A stretch of 64,000 nucleotides of DNA from Bdellovibrionales bacterium RIFOXYD12_FULL_39_22 (GTDB lineage: Bacteria > Bdellovibrionota > Bacteriovoracia > Bacteriovoracales > Bacteriovoracaceae): NCBI GenBank assembly GCA_001770205.1, contig MEQL01000037.1, positions 47,059-111,058 of the forward strand. The letters run 5' to 3'. The notes under the pieces are model-generated. The model had not been told where the DNA came from and did not search any database. It worked only from the letters and a program-made list of their open reading frames with translations. This document shows, piece after piece, positions 36,554 to 45,255 of this stretch (position 1 is the stretch's first letter; every line of letters starts with the position of its first letter). Both the position numbers and the translations under genes were made by a program.

Positions 36554-37254
36554 TGTAGGGCCAAATCCTGTGCGTCAAAAACAGATTTTAAGGCATTGTT
36601 TGCACAATCTAAAATAGCATTTAGTTGCTCACGATTAAATGGTTCTTTTTCTGCAGTTCCCTGAATCTCAATAAAACGGCCATTTTTTGTCATAACTATA
36701 TTCATGTCGGTATCGCATGTGGAGTCTTCATTGTAATTGAGGTCTGCAATGATTTTGCCGTTGTTGTTGATTCCAATGCTGATGGCCGCCACTGGTTCGC
36801 GAAGCGGGTTCTCTGTAATAATACCATCGCCCATTAGCTTTTTAACTGCCAGTGCCAGCGCTACATATGCTCCGGAGATGGAAGTAGTGCGTGTCCCGCC
36901 ATCGGCAACCAAAACATCACAATCTATCGTAAGTGATCGTTCACCAATTTTCTTTAAATCAATAATAGAACGTAGACTTCGTCCAATTAGTCTTTGAATT
37001 TCCATCGTGCGCCCACCCACAGAGTTTCTCTCACGCTTGCCTCTGGTATGAGTTGCGGAGGGAAGCATAGAGTATTCTGCAGTTACCCACCCCTGTTGCT
37101 TACCTTTCAAAAAAGGAGGAACAGATTCTTCAATTACGGCAGTAATGTGAACTTTTGTGTTTCCAAATTCGGCCATGACGCTGCCAGCAGCATATGGGTT
37201 TATCGATGGTGTGAAGGAAATTTTTCTTGGGGTGTCGCGCTCAATTAAAGACAT
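36550..37254 (-). CDS. rph: Ribonuclease PH
   Basis: 234 residues, the usual length. GSVMAEFGNTKVHITA, RGKRERNSVGGRTMEIQRLIGRSLR and CDVLVADGGTRTTSISGAY are the conserved phosphate-dependent 3' exonuclease motifs of RNase PH, which trims tRNA 3' ends. It is coupled to rdgB by overlap and divergent from birA. Confidence 0.96.
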   Translation of the reverse strand: MSLIERDTPRKISFTPSINPYAAGSVMAEFGNTKVHITAVIEESVPPFLKGKQQGWVTAEYSMLPSATHTRGKRERNSVGGRTMEIQRLIGRSLRSIIDLKKIGERSLTIDCDVLVADGGTRTTSISGAYVALALAVKKLMGDGIITENPLREPVAAISIGINNNGKIIADLNYNEDSTCDTDMNIVMTKNGRFIEIQGTAEKEPFNREQLNAILDCANNALKSVFDAQDLALQ

Positions 37255-37354
37255 TTTTTGCTCCTAAAAAAACTAAATTTGTGGTAAGCAGAAGTTAATA
37301 CTATAACAACAGACCATTGACTAGTAAAAAACTAGGATGACGAGAGGGATGTTT

Positions 37355-38077
37355 ATGGAACATATACACCTTGAAAGTTGTGCTTCAACACAGCTCTATT
37401 TGAGTGATAACATCGATGAAATGATGGGAATGGCAAAATCTTCTGATTTTTTAGTTACCACCAATCATCAAACTGATGGAGTGGGGAGAACAGGAAATAA
37501 GTGGGATGATTTAGAGCAAGCACTAGCATTTTCTTTTTCTCTTCGACCGAATGCAACTTTTTCTATTACACCGTTAGAGGTTGGTTGCATTTTAGTTAAT
37601 TATTTTAGGCATACATTTAAAAAAGAGATATCCCTAAAATGGCCGAATGATCTTTTGACCGGAGAAGGAAAAAAGTGTGGGGGGATTATTTGTAACTATC
37701 AGGCCCAGAATATGGTAATCGTTGGTGTTGGAATTAATCTTTCTAAACCAAGTGAGAGTAAGGATACGTCTTATTATAAAACTCCTGTAGGTTTTATTGA
37801 TCTGGGAAAAGAGGTTATGGGGCGTAGCAATTTGCGCAAGGATTTGCCGGCAGAAATTTTCAACTTTATTTTAAAAAATCGATTGAGTGCAGAGGCCGTG
37901 GTGGATAGCTGGTCAAAATATTGTTTGCATATTAAAAAAAATGTGCAAATTAACGATGATAATTATGAATATGCTGGCCGATTTGTTGGTATTAGCGAAG
38001 GCGGAGAGGCAATAATTGAGGATTTGGCCGACAAATCTATTCATTCCTTTGTGGCCGGCCATTTATCTATGCTATAA
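37355..38077 (+). CDS. birA: Biotin--[acetyl-CoA-carboxylase] ligase
   Basis: 240 residues from the ATG at 37355; ATGs at 37337 and 37349 are in frame, but only this start has a well-spaced ribosome site (GAGAGGG). TTNHQTDGVGRTGNKW is a divergent form of the conserved GRGRxGRxW biotinyl-AMP loop, and LKWPNDLL with GGIICNY completes the active site. There is no N-terminal HTH domain, so it is a catalytic-only form that cannot act as a DNA-binding repressor. Confidence 0.85.
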   Translation: MEHIHLESCASTQLYLSDNIDEMMGMAKSSDFLVTTNHQTDGVGRTGNKWDDLEQALAFSFSLRPNATFSITPLEVGCILVNYFRHTFKKEISLKWPNDLLTGEGKKCGGIICNYQAQNMVIVGVGINLSKPSESKDTSYYKTPVGFIDLGKEVMGRSNLRKDLPAEIFNFILKNRLSAEAVVDSWSKYCLHIKKNVQINDDNYEYAGRFVGISEGGEAIIEDLADKSIHSFVAGHLSML

Positions 38078-38100
38078 TCTCTAATCTCTAATCTCTAATC
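38076..38100. repeat. Tandem AATCTCT repeat
   Basis: Three perfect copies of the heptamer AATCTCT and a partial fourth fill the gap between the birA stop and the convergent receiver-like gene. Such short repeats can vary in copy number by slippage. No function is implied. Confidence 0.8.
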
Positions 38101-39234
38101 CACGGAATCGGCCAAGGAAGACAGCTCTTTTTTGATAAGATTTTCTGCTAGGTCTGGAATTACTTCCCAGGCAACTTTCTCTACAATTTCTTGGCAATAT
38201 TGTTTTACGTATGCCTCGATTATTGGCGTTAAGTCGGCTTTGAGTTTTTCGCTTATTTCCTCAATGTTTTGAGTTGGACTTTTTTTAGTTTCTACTGTTG
38301 TGGTCGAGTTAGTTTTTTCATCTGTGTTATTCAATTTGTTGGCCGTCTTGGGGCCATTTTCCCAGAATTCTTGAGAGGATATTTCATCAGATAGATCTAT
38401 TTGGGCGGTATGTTTATGACTAGGCGCCATATCTTCTAGTTCCGGACTGGGGCCATCAGTGTCGTCGAGGAGTAAATCATCCAGAGGAGTTAGTTTGCTT
38501 AGTATATCACTTTGCCTGTCTTCTGTTTTAATCTCTTGTATACTTGGGCGCATTATAATTGGATTAGTTGGGCGATCATCATCTTCTTCATTCTCATTTT
38601 CGGCTTCAGTTTTGTTTTTGCTTTTTTCCTCATCTTCTTCTTTAATGATCTCTATATTTTTGTCGGTCGTTGTCTCATAAGCAGATGCGCTGGCAATTAT
38701 CTCCGGGATTGGAGTTGTGATTTCATTATTATGTCCAATTATTGAGGGAACGGGAATAGTCCATTCAGATGCTTCTGCCAATAGATTGTTTTGCATATCA
38801 TTTCCTTCGTGTTGTAAATCAGCTTCTTGATTTTGCGATTGATTTATACCGTTGGCCAATTTTGTAGAGGAAAGTAATGTGTTGCATTTTTTTATAAAAT
38901 CCTTACTTTCAAAAGGGCGAATAATATGTCCGTCAATCGCAGAATTATTGACTAAAAGATGAGTTATTGATTCAGAGCTGGCGGTAAGAAGGAGAATTTT
39001 AGTTGTAGGTATTTCCTTTTTAATTTTGGCAGCAATTTCAGGAAGTCGTTCGATGGAAGCAACAATTTTGCTGTCCATGATAACAAGATCGAAATTTTCT
39101 GATTTTATTTTTTCAAAAATTTCTGCATAATCTTTAGCAAAAAAAAGAGATGCCGACTCTCTTTTGAATGTAATTTCTACTACTTTTTGAATTGTTGGGT
39201 TATTGTTTGCTAATAAAATTTTGCTGTTTTGCAT
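38095..39234 (-). CDS. Degenerate receiver-domain protein with acidic linker
   Basis: 379 residues from the ATG at 39234, which has an AGGAAG ribosome site; the frame is open to 39270. Residues 1-115 form a receiver-like domain with D54 (VIMDSK) and T85 in place, but the acidic pair is N11-N12 and the conserved lysine is R107 (RPFE), so normal phosphorylation is doubtful. A long acidic, low-complexity linker leads to a C-terminal helical segment (VEKVAWEVIPDLAENLIKKEL) of a kind seen at the end of some deltaproteobacterial regulators. It precedes no operon gene on its 3' side and lies downstream of the PP2C gene. Confidence 0.7.
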   Translation of the reverse strand: MQNSKILLANNNPTIQKVVEITFKRESASLFFAKDYAEIFEKIKSENFDLVIMDSKIVASIERLPEIAAKIKKEIPTTKILLLTASSESITHLLVNNSAIDGHIIRPFESKDFIKKCNTLLSSTKLANGINQSQNQEADLQHEGNDMQNNLLAEASEWTIPVPSIIGHNNEITTPIPEIIASASAYETTTDKNIEIIKEEDEEKSKNKTEAENENEEDDDRPTNPIIMRPSIQEIKTEDRQSDILSKLTPLDDLLLDDTDGPSPELEDMAPSHKHTAQIDLSDEISSQEFWENGPKTANKLNNTDEKTNSTTTVETKKSPTQNIEEISEKLKADLTPIIEAYVKQYCQEIVEKVAWEVIPDLAENLIKKELSSLADSVD

Positions 39235-39347
39235 ATATAAGCTTCTTCCTCGCACGATACGCTGTTGCACTCCATTTTTGGTAAATGCACAAAAAGTATA
39301 TCAATAGTTTACCCTATCTCTCTCTCTTCGCAACACTCTATTTGTGC

Positions 39348-40088
39348 TTAAAACCTGAGTAAAATAATCGATTGATTGTCTAGGTTGTCCCGTGAGTTTG
39401 CCAGTGAGATTAATTCTTGTGCTAAGTTCTCTAGTTGATCAGTTTTTTTCTGGGCAGCATATCTCAACTCTTTTTTTGTTATTCGAGAATATATCCCATC
39501 AGTTAGCATTATGATGAGATCATCTGGAAATAGCTTAACTTCTCGAACATTAATACTAAGATCTTCAAAGAGGCCGAAACCACTCATTGGAGAAGTAAAA
39601 GAATGTTTATTAAACTCATCAACGGACATCATATCCAAAGAGTCTGGATAATTAATTGTTTCTAAAATACCATTGCGAAGTAGAAGCGAGATGCAGTTTC
39701 CTGTGGAAACAAAAGTTAGGATTGGCCCTTTAATATATGCGCATATTGCGGATGCGCCAGCTCGCTTATCCATTGGAAGGTCGCGATTGTTTTTAAAAAT
39801 TTTACTATGGGCATATTTCATTGCATTAATGATAGCATTTCCTTCTAGTAAATATTTGGGGCCATAAAAAAAAGGGAAGGTAGCATTTGGATCAGTTCCG
39901 TTTTTGGTAAAATAATTTTTTATGATTTGTTTTATCTCTGCGACACATCGATCTCCCAGCCCAGCACCTCCAAGGCCATCAAATATTATGGCCAAGTTAT
40001 GAATCAAGTCGACATCTATGTCATCTTCATTAACATTGAGAAATGGCCCCTGATGTGTATGCGCAAAAAATTTTTTCAAAGGATACAT
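39348..40088 (-). CDS. PP2C-like protein phosphatase
   Basis: 246 residues. The pattern IIFDGLGGAGLGD (D37, G38), GASAICAYI, MLTDGIYSRI (D197) and LDNQSIILL (D237-N238) matches the bacterial PP2C/SpoIIE-like Ser/Thr phosphatase fold. The usual GDSR motif reads GNCI (N131), so a third metal ligand is missing. It may still bind two metal ions. It follows three FHA genes on the same strand, 14 bases after the largest, which suggests that it counteracts phosphorylation recognised by those FHA domains. No kinase gene is near. Confidence 0.82.
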   Translation of the reverse strand: MYPLKKFFAHTHQGPFLNVNEDDIDVDLIHNLAIIFDGLGGAGLGDRCVAEIKQIIKNYFTKNGTDPNATFPFFYGPKYLLEGNAIINAMKYAHSKIFKNNRDLPMDKRAGASAICAYIKGPILTFVSTGNCISLLLRNGILETINYPDSLDMMSVDEFNKHSFTSPMSGFGLFEDLSINVREVKLFPDDLIIMLTDGIYSRITKKELRYAAQKKTDQLENLAQELISLANSRDNLDNQSIILLRF

Positions 40089-40102
40089 GTTTTCTTCCTT
40101 AT

Positions 40103-42331
40103 TTACTCTGGATAGCTTTGTAGTTTATTTGTTGCTTTTTTATAATAAGGACTATCCGTCGGAGAAATTTGTTGAACTTCTTTAAATTTATCCTTGGCAT
40201 CATCAAATAAGCTGAGCGACTCAGAAACTAGTGCCTCCTGATAAATCTTTTTTGCTCGCTTGCTTAATATTTCGTATATTTCATTCATGGCATCAAGTGC
40301 TTCTATATTTGATTTGTCATAGGCCAGTGTTTTAGCATAGTGCTCGTAAGCACCTTTTAGGTCTTGGCCTTCTTTTAAAGATCTTGCTTTGCCAATTAAG
40401 GGTGCAACAATAGAGTTTAAATTTTCTTCTGATTCGCTTAACATTTTGGCCGCTTCGGCAGTTAGATCTGGATCCATGTCGGACAGACGTAAAAATTGTT
40501 GCAGCTTTATAATGGCACTGTACCATTCTTTTTTTAAAAAGAAATCTCGGCCAGGGGCCAAAAGTTTTTCTTTACGGTTGCGCTCTGCTTTTTTTGCGGC
40601 TTCCTCCATAGCAATTCGTTCCTGCTCTCTTTTCCAGTATTCAAGCTCATTTTTTAATCTAGGAATATCACTATTTTCAGGATCAAGACTCATTACTTCA
40701 GTGAAAATACTTTCCGCCAAATTGACCTCTTTTTTCTCAACCGCCTCTTGTGCCTTTTCGATTAAAGAGTCAATTTTTTTCTGTCGAGCTTGTCGGGCCT
40801 CGTCTTCACGTCTTTTTTTCTCCAGTTCTTCTAGTTGTGCAAGTCCTTGTGTGGCGGTATCAAAGAGCATGCGAGATTCTTTGTATGATTCATTGTTGGT
40901 TATGATTTTTATGCGCTCTAAATACATTAGGGCTTCTTGATATTTGCCGCTATTAATCAAGTCCTTGGCCAAAAGATAATTGGACTCTAATTCTTCTAAT
41001 TCTGGGCGAGAATATTCTTTTTGCTGTTTGGACTTTTTTTCATTGGTATTAGCGTTACTGTCAGATTCGGCAGTTGTGTTAGAAATATTTTTACCATCTT
41101 TGGTCGTGGCCGAAAGTGTTTTTTTCTCTTCAGTTGGAATAAAAAGTAATAAAACTAAAAACAGCAAGCTTCCGTACATTACAAGACGTTTTACGCCAAT
41201 CTTTTTTAGAAAAGATAGGGCATTGTTTTCGTTACTGGCAGTTGCGGTGTCAGCGAGTTCGTCAGCAAAATCAGTACCAACCTCAACAATCTCTTCAACT
41301 TCCACAAATTGATTGTCTTCTACTGGCATGAATCTGTTTTTTTCTTCAGAAATTATTTTAGAAGAAACTTTAAAAGTAAAAGTGGTACTGCCAATTATAA
41401 ACTCGTCAGCATTGGCCAGCTCAGCCTTGTTAATTCTCTCTCCGTTAAGCAATGTTCCGTTGGCAGATTGTAGATCTACTAAAAAACAGGTCGATCCGCT
41501 TTTTACTATTTTAGAGTGTATTCCAGAAACTTCGACATCGTTTAAGACAATTTTGCACTTGTTAGGATTTCGCCCGATGAATGTTTCTCCATCCTCAATA
41601 GCGTATTTGTCGTAAGGTGCAAATTCGCCAAAAATCTCCAATTCAAAAGTAGCAAATGTTTTAAAGAGTTGAGTCTTATCACCATCAGTAATTATTTCAT
41701 TTTCTATTGCTCCAACTTCCGGGATGCCGTTTTCGGTTGAAGTTGTCTTAAACTCGCTCTCTAAGTTATCCTCGTTGGCCTCTGTTGGGAAATTGGTAGT
41801 AGGGGAGGACTGCTCAGCGGCATCTTTGCTGAGAGATATTTCGCTGTTATCTGTATCGCCAAGTGGGCCATTTTTTTCAGTTTTGTTTGTGGTATTTGGG
41901 TTAAGGCCTAGATCAGCATCAATAGCATTATCTTCTAATGATTCCGCAAAAGTTGAGACAGAAGAAGCTTCTTTTGATGGCACTTTGGAGGAGGTGGGAG
42001 GGGATTCTTCTTCGCTGGCCATTGGTGAAAAAACTGGCTGTAAAATGAATGGCCCGATAGTAATTATATCTCCATCGACTAGTATTTTTTCTATATATGG
42101 AGCTCCATTAATCAGTAAAGATCCATACGGTGATTCATTAAATATCTTCCAGGTATTTTTTTTATGCTCGATACGTCCAAAGTCGCGAGAAATTTGAACA
42201 TCATCTAAGACAATATGATTGTTTGAGGAGCGGCCAAGATAAAAGACAGTTATGCCTTCGCTATCAAAAATATCTTTTTTTAAATCGATGTTGGCAATCA
42301 GTTCATTACCACGAAAAACATTTAATCTCAT
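40103..42331 (-). CDS. Membrane protein with two FHA domains and TPR-like C terminus
   Basis: 742 residues. FHA domain 1 spans about 30-100 (LGRSSNNHIVLDD, then NESPYGSLLING) and is degenerate; FHA domain 2 spans about 228-322 (FIGRNPNKCKIVLNDVEVS, then LQSANGTLLNGERI) and has the full pattern. One membrane helix lies at 382-399. A long helical, TPR-like region follows (SGKYQEALMYLERI, EKKEVNLAESIFTEV). The topology probably puts the FHA domains in the cytoplasm and the repeats outside. It overlaps the upstream FHA gene by 26 bases. Confidence 0.85.
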   Translation of the reverse strand: MRLNVFRGNELIANIDLKKDIFDSEGITVFYLGRSSNNHIVLDDVQISRDFGRIEHKKNTWKIFNESPYGSLLINGAPYIEKILVDGDIITIGPFILQPVFSPMASEEESPPTSSKVPSKEASSVSTFAESLEDNAIDADLGLNPNTTNKTEKNGPLGDTDNSEISLSKDAAEQSSPTTNFPTEANEDNLESEFKTTSTENGIPEVGAIENEIITDGDKTQLFKTFATFELEIFGEFAPYDKYAIEDGETFIGRNPNKCKIVLNDVEVSGIHSKIVKSGSTCFLVDLQSANGTLLNGERINKAELANADEFIIGSTTFTFKVSSKIISEEKNRFMPVEDNQFVEVEEIVEVGTDFADELADTATASNENNALSFLKKIGVKRLVMYGSLLFLVLLLFIPTEEKKTLSATTKDGKNISNTTAESDSNANTNEKKSKQQKEYSRPELEELESNYLLAKDLINSGKYQEALMYLERIKIITNNESYKESRMLFDTATQGLAQLEELEKKRREDEARQARQKKIDSLIEKAQEAVEKKEVNLAESIFTEVMSLDPENSDIPRLKNELEYWKREQERIAMEEAAKKAERNRKEKLLAPGRDFFLKKEWYSAIIKLQQFLRLSDMDPDLTAEAAKMLSESEENLNSIVAPLIGKARSLKEGQDLKGAYEHYAKTLAYDKSNIEALDAMNEIYEILSKRAKKIYQEALVSESLSLFDDAKDKFKEVQQISPTDSPYYKKATNKLQSYPE

Positions 42332-43325
42332 CTTTTTCTAATCCCATTTTTTGTTCTATGTGATTTAATTTTGCAATAGCATTTTTATATTCTTCCATGT
42401 CTGGATATCTTTCTAGAGTGCGAATAATAAAACAAAAATTAACGATCGCTTGCTTATATCTAATAGCATCAATATTTTTTTGGCCAGTTTCGCTCTCTTT
42501 GGCCAACATTGTTTTAAGATCATTTTTGGCAGTGGTTATATAGGCAGAGGCATCTCGATTATTGTTGTCCAGTGCTTGGGCCAATTCAAATTCGCTTATT
42601 GCTCGAAAGTAATTTCCTTCTCGTAATTCTCGCTGGCCACGGGCCATAATAACAGCAATCCGTTCATTGGTTTCTTTGTCTGCCTCAGAAAGTTCGTTTT
42701 TTGCATTTTGGCCAAACTGATCGTTTCCACTTGTTGCTCCAGCGTATCTATTAGCTTTTGTCGGGGTTGTTGTTGGCCTGTTACTCTTTTCTGGTTCTGC
42801 CATAAATAGAACAACTACTCCAACAACTCCAACTGCCAGGATTATCTTTCGCTTCATTGGCATTTGGTTAGATGATTGGTCTTGAATTTCATTTTTTAAT
42901 TCGCTGGATGGTAAATTGTCATTTTCGTCGTTAGTTGCTGCGACAATGGCATTTTGCTTTTCTTCAAAAGTTGTTGCTATGGTGATAATGTTATATTTAA
43001 ATACAGTATGGCCAATTATGATTTTATCTCCATCATTTAAGGCGTGTTGAGTTATTTTTAAATCGTTAACCACAATCCCGTTGTGTGATGCCAGATCAGT
43101 TATTATGTATCTATCGCCGGTTTTAATAATTTCGGCATGCTCTCTTGAGCTTTGACTGTCCATAACCTGAATGTCTGCATCCTCTGATCTGCCCATAACA
43201 ATTCTGCCAGTACGCAAATAGTATGACGTACCTTTGTATTTACCCGTCATGCATAAAATTCTATAATGCACACCCTTGGTGGTTGGCGGAGTAAATGTTT
43301 TTTTTATCAAAACTTTATTTTCCAT
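42306..43325 (-). CDS. Membrane protein with FHA domain
   Basis: 339 residues. An FHA domain covers about 20-112: RIVMGRSEDADIQVMDSQSS, REHAEII and LASHNGIVVN. A membrane helix at about 163-178 (IILAVGVVGVVVLFM) follows, then a helical region with EGNYFRAISEFELAQALDNN of TPR type. The arrangement (FHA, membrane helix, repeats) mirrors the next gene downstream, which suggests a duplicated architecture. It overlaps both neighbours by 1 and 26 bases. Confidence 0.85.
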   Translation of the reverse strand: MENKVLIKKTFTPPTTKGVHYRILCMTGKYKGTSYYLRTGRIVMGRSEDADIQVMDSQSSREHAEIIKTGDRYIITDLASHNGIVVNDLKITQHALNDGDKIIIGHTVFKYNIITIATTFEEKQNAIVAATNDENDNLPSSELKNEIQDQSSNQMPMKRKIILAVGVVGVVVLFMAEPEKSNRPTTTPTKANRYAGATSGNDQFGQNAKNELSEADKETNERIAVIMARGQRELREGNYFRAISEFELAQALDNNNRDASAYITTAKNDLKTMLAKESETGQKNIDAIRYKQAIVNFCFIIRTLERYPDMEEYKNAIAKLNHIEQKMGLEKDEIKCFSW

Positions 43326-44911
43326 TAGTTCATTTCTCTAACAAAAGAGATATAAAAGGCCTTAGCAAAATGATCTTTTCCGATCAAGGCCGTCGCAAAT
43401 ATTGTATATTCGTTACCGGTAAGTTCATAGGTACCTTTTTGGCAAGTGCCGTTATTGTTGGCCGACTGGTCACATAATTCAATTAGCATTGCGGCAAAGC
43501 CTTTTTCCTTAGCAACATCTAGGAGGCTTTCTCCAATCGAAGTAGTCTCGCGCATGCCGGTTAAGTCTTCGGCCATGGTGTTTATGCTAGATAGATTTTT
43601 TTCACTATTTAAAATAAGTGCTGGGCCAGCAGATCCGAGCATTAATTCTTTAAGGGTATTAAGGTAAGGAGCATCGTCTTCAACTTCTCCGAATTGATCT
43701 TCGGCATTATGTCCTTGAAGCTCGCGCATTTTTTGTAAAATATTATTGATTGAACTTTTCAGAGGGGAGAGTTCAGTCATAAAATATTTACCCTCGACTT
43801 CTCGTCTTTTTCCGCGTAGGGCCTCTTCAATCTGCATTCGCAATTCTTCTAGTGGGCGGCAAGTTAGATAATAGATAATTCCAAAAAATACAATGGCCAG
43901 TAGTGTCGACATTGATATTGATTCTAGGTATAACTTGGAGTTTTTAGTGGCCAGCGAAGTTAAAATTGGTGGTGCAAATTTAATTACAATAATCCCCACC
44001 GGCTCAGCAGATTGAGTTTTCAGATTAAAGGCCTTTATCGTTTTTCCAATGACAACTCCGCCATCACTCATTTCTCTTTCAAAAAGATCAACATCTTCAG
44101 TGTCATTATCCATGGCCGCACGGCCTTCGGTTAGTTCTTCTAGTGCCCCAACGGAGTAAATATCAGCTATATTTTCGTTGAGTTTACCAATAGGACGAAT
44201 AATTTTACCTTTCGGTGTAAAAAGTTCGTATGAGACGACACCACTTTCGCTATCTAAAAAGTTGGTGTTAATTTGATCGTAACTTCTTTTTTCCAATGCC
44301 AAGGCATTAGTTGCGGCAATTTGATTGGCATATGAGCGAACTCTTGCCTTGGTTTCAGTTAGTAGAACACGCTTGCTATCGCTTAGTACCGGAAAAATAG
44401 TAGCAGTAACAGTTAAAATAACAAATGCTGTTAAGATTAGGGAAAATAACAATCGCCATTCGTATTCTTCGTTAACACCGTAAAGTAGCTGCATAGCTTT
44501 GTGTTTAAAAAGATATAATATTTTTCCAATGGGACTTGAGGGCATAGAAACAGAGTCAAGATCTGTAGCATCTTCTGCACTGGAACTGTTGGATATTTTC
44601 TTTTTTATAATAACCTTTCTTTCTTCGACGTGTACTAGTTGCATAACCATGTCTGGAATGGCAATGCGATCACCATTTTTTACGGTTATTTTTTTCACCA
44701 TCTTTTCATTTACAAAAGTTCCATTCGCGCTATTTAGGTCTTCTAGATAAGCAACGTCTTTGGTAACAGTGATAGAGAGATGTTTTTTAGAAATTCCTTC
44801 AATCGCGATAGAGATGTCGCATTCAGGAGAGCGCCCAATGGTGTTTGTGCCATCATGGAGTATAAATTCTTGTCCACGCTTGGGCCCACTTATTGTAACT
44901 AGTTTGTACAT
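43325..44911 (-). CDS. FHA domain, HAMP-like and PAS-like membrane sensor
   Basis: 528 residues. FHA domain at about 1-95 (TIGRSPECDISIAIEGISKKH, LNSANGTFVNEK). Membrane helices near 155-175 and 330-350 enclose an extracytoplasmic sensing part of about 155 residues. After the second helix come a HAMP-like helix pair (CRPLEELRMQIEEAL) and a PAS-like part (GPALILNSEKNLSSINTMAEDLTGM). There is no kinase or cyclase domain. It overlaps the DUF192 gene by 13 bases. It could pass an external signal to the other FHA proteins. Confidence 0.8.
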   Translation of the reverse strand: MYKLVTISGPKRGQEFILHDGTNTIGRSPECDISIAIEGISKKHLSITVTKDVAYLEDLNSANGTFVNEKMVKKITVKNGDRIAIPDMVMQLVHVEERKVIIKKKISNSSSAEDATDLDSVSMPSSPIGKILYLFKHKAMQLLYGVNEEYEWRLLFSLILTAFVILTVTATIFPVLSDSKRVLLTETKARVRSYANQIAATNALALEKRSYDQINTNFLDSESGVVSYELFTPKGKIIRPIGKLNENIADIYSVGALEELTEGRAAMDNDTEDVDLFEREMSDGGVVIGKTIKAFNLKTQSAEPVGIIVIKFAPPILTSLATKNSKLYLESISMSTLLAIVFFGIIYYLTCRPLEELRMQIEEALRGKRREVEGKYFMTELSPLKSSINNILQKMRELQGHNAEDQFGEVEDDAPYLNTLKELMLGSAGPALILNSEKNLSSINTMAEDLTGMRETTSIGESLLDVAKEKGFAAMLIELCDQSANNNGTCQKGTYELTGNEYTIFATALIGKDHFAKAFYISFVREMN

Positions 44912-45252
44912 AGCACCTCAATTTTATCGTTAATTTTTAAATTATCCGGAATGGTATTGGCCGGGAGTTCTAACACCTGTACTGCTCTTAAATAGATCCA
45001 TGTGATTCGCCATGGTGACAAATTTCTAATTATCTTTACTACGATAAAATTTTTATCTAAAAAGATAACATCAATAGGATACCGCATAAAAAAGGTGTGA
45101 ATGGAATTACAGGGAGTGATCATTAGTCCATCAAACGTTTCCATTGTCTTAGAAAACATCAATCCAATAATTCTATCTTGGAGGGTAGTTGCTTCTTTCA
45201 TGGACTTACAGAGAGGTGACTTTAGGTGAGGGGCCGTAACTATTTTTTTCAT
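44899..45252 (-). CDS. DUF192 family protein
   Basis: 117 residues. RIIGLMFSKTMETFDGLMITPCNSIHTFFMRYPIDVIFLD is the core of DUF192. Family members often carry a signal peptide; this one shows none. The fold resembles beta-barrel proteins of unknown role and is frequent beside Tad/Flp pilus genes. It lies 3 bases after the TadC-like gene and overlaps the FHA gene that follows. Confidence 0.85.
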   Translation of the reverse strand: MKKIVTAPHLKSPLCKSMKEATTLQDRIIGLMFSKTMETFDGLMITPCNSIHTFFMRYPIDVIFLDKNFIVVKIIRNLSPWRITWIYLRAVQVLELPANTIPDNLKINDKIEVLCTN

Positions 45253-45255
45253 ATG

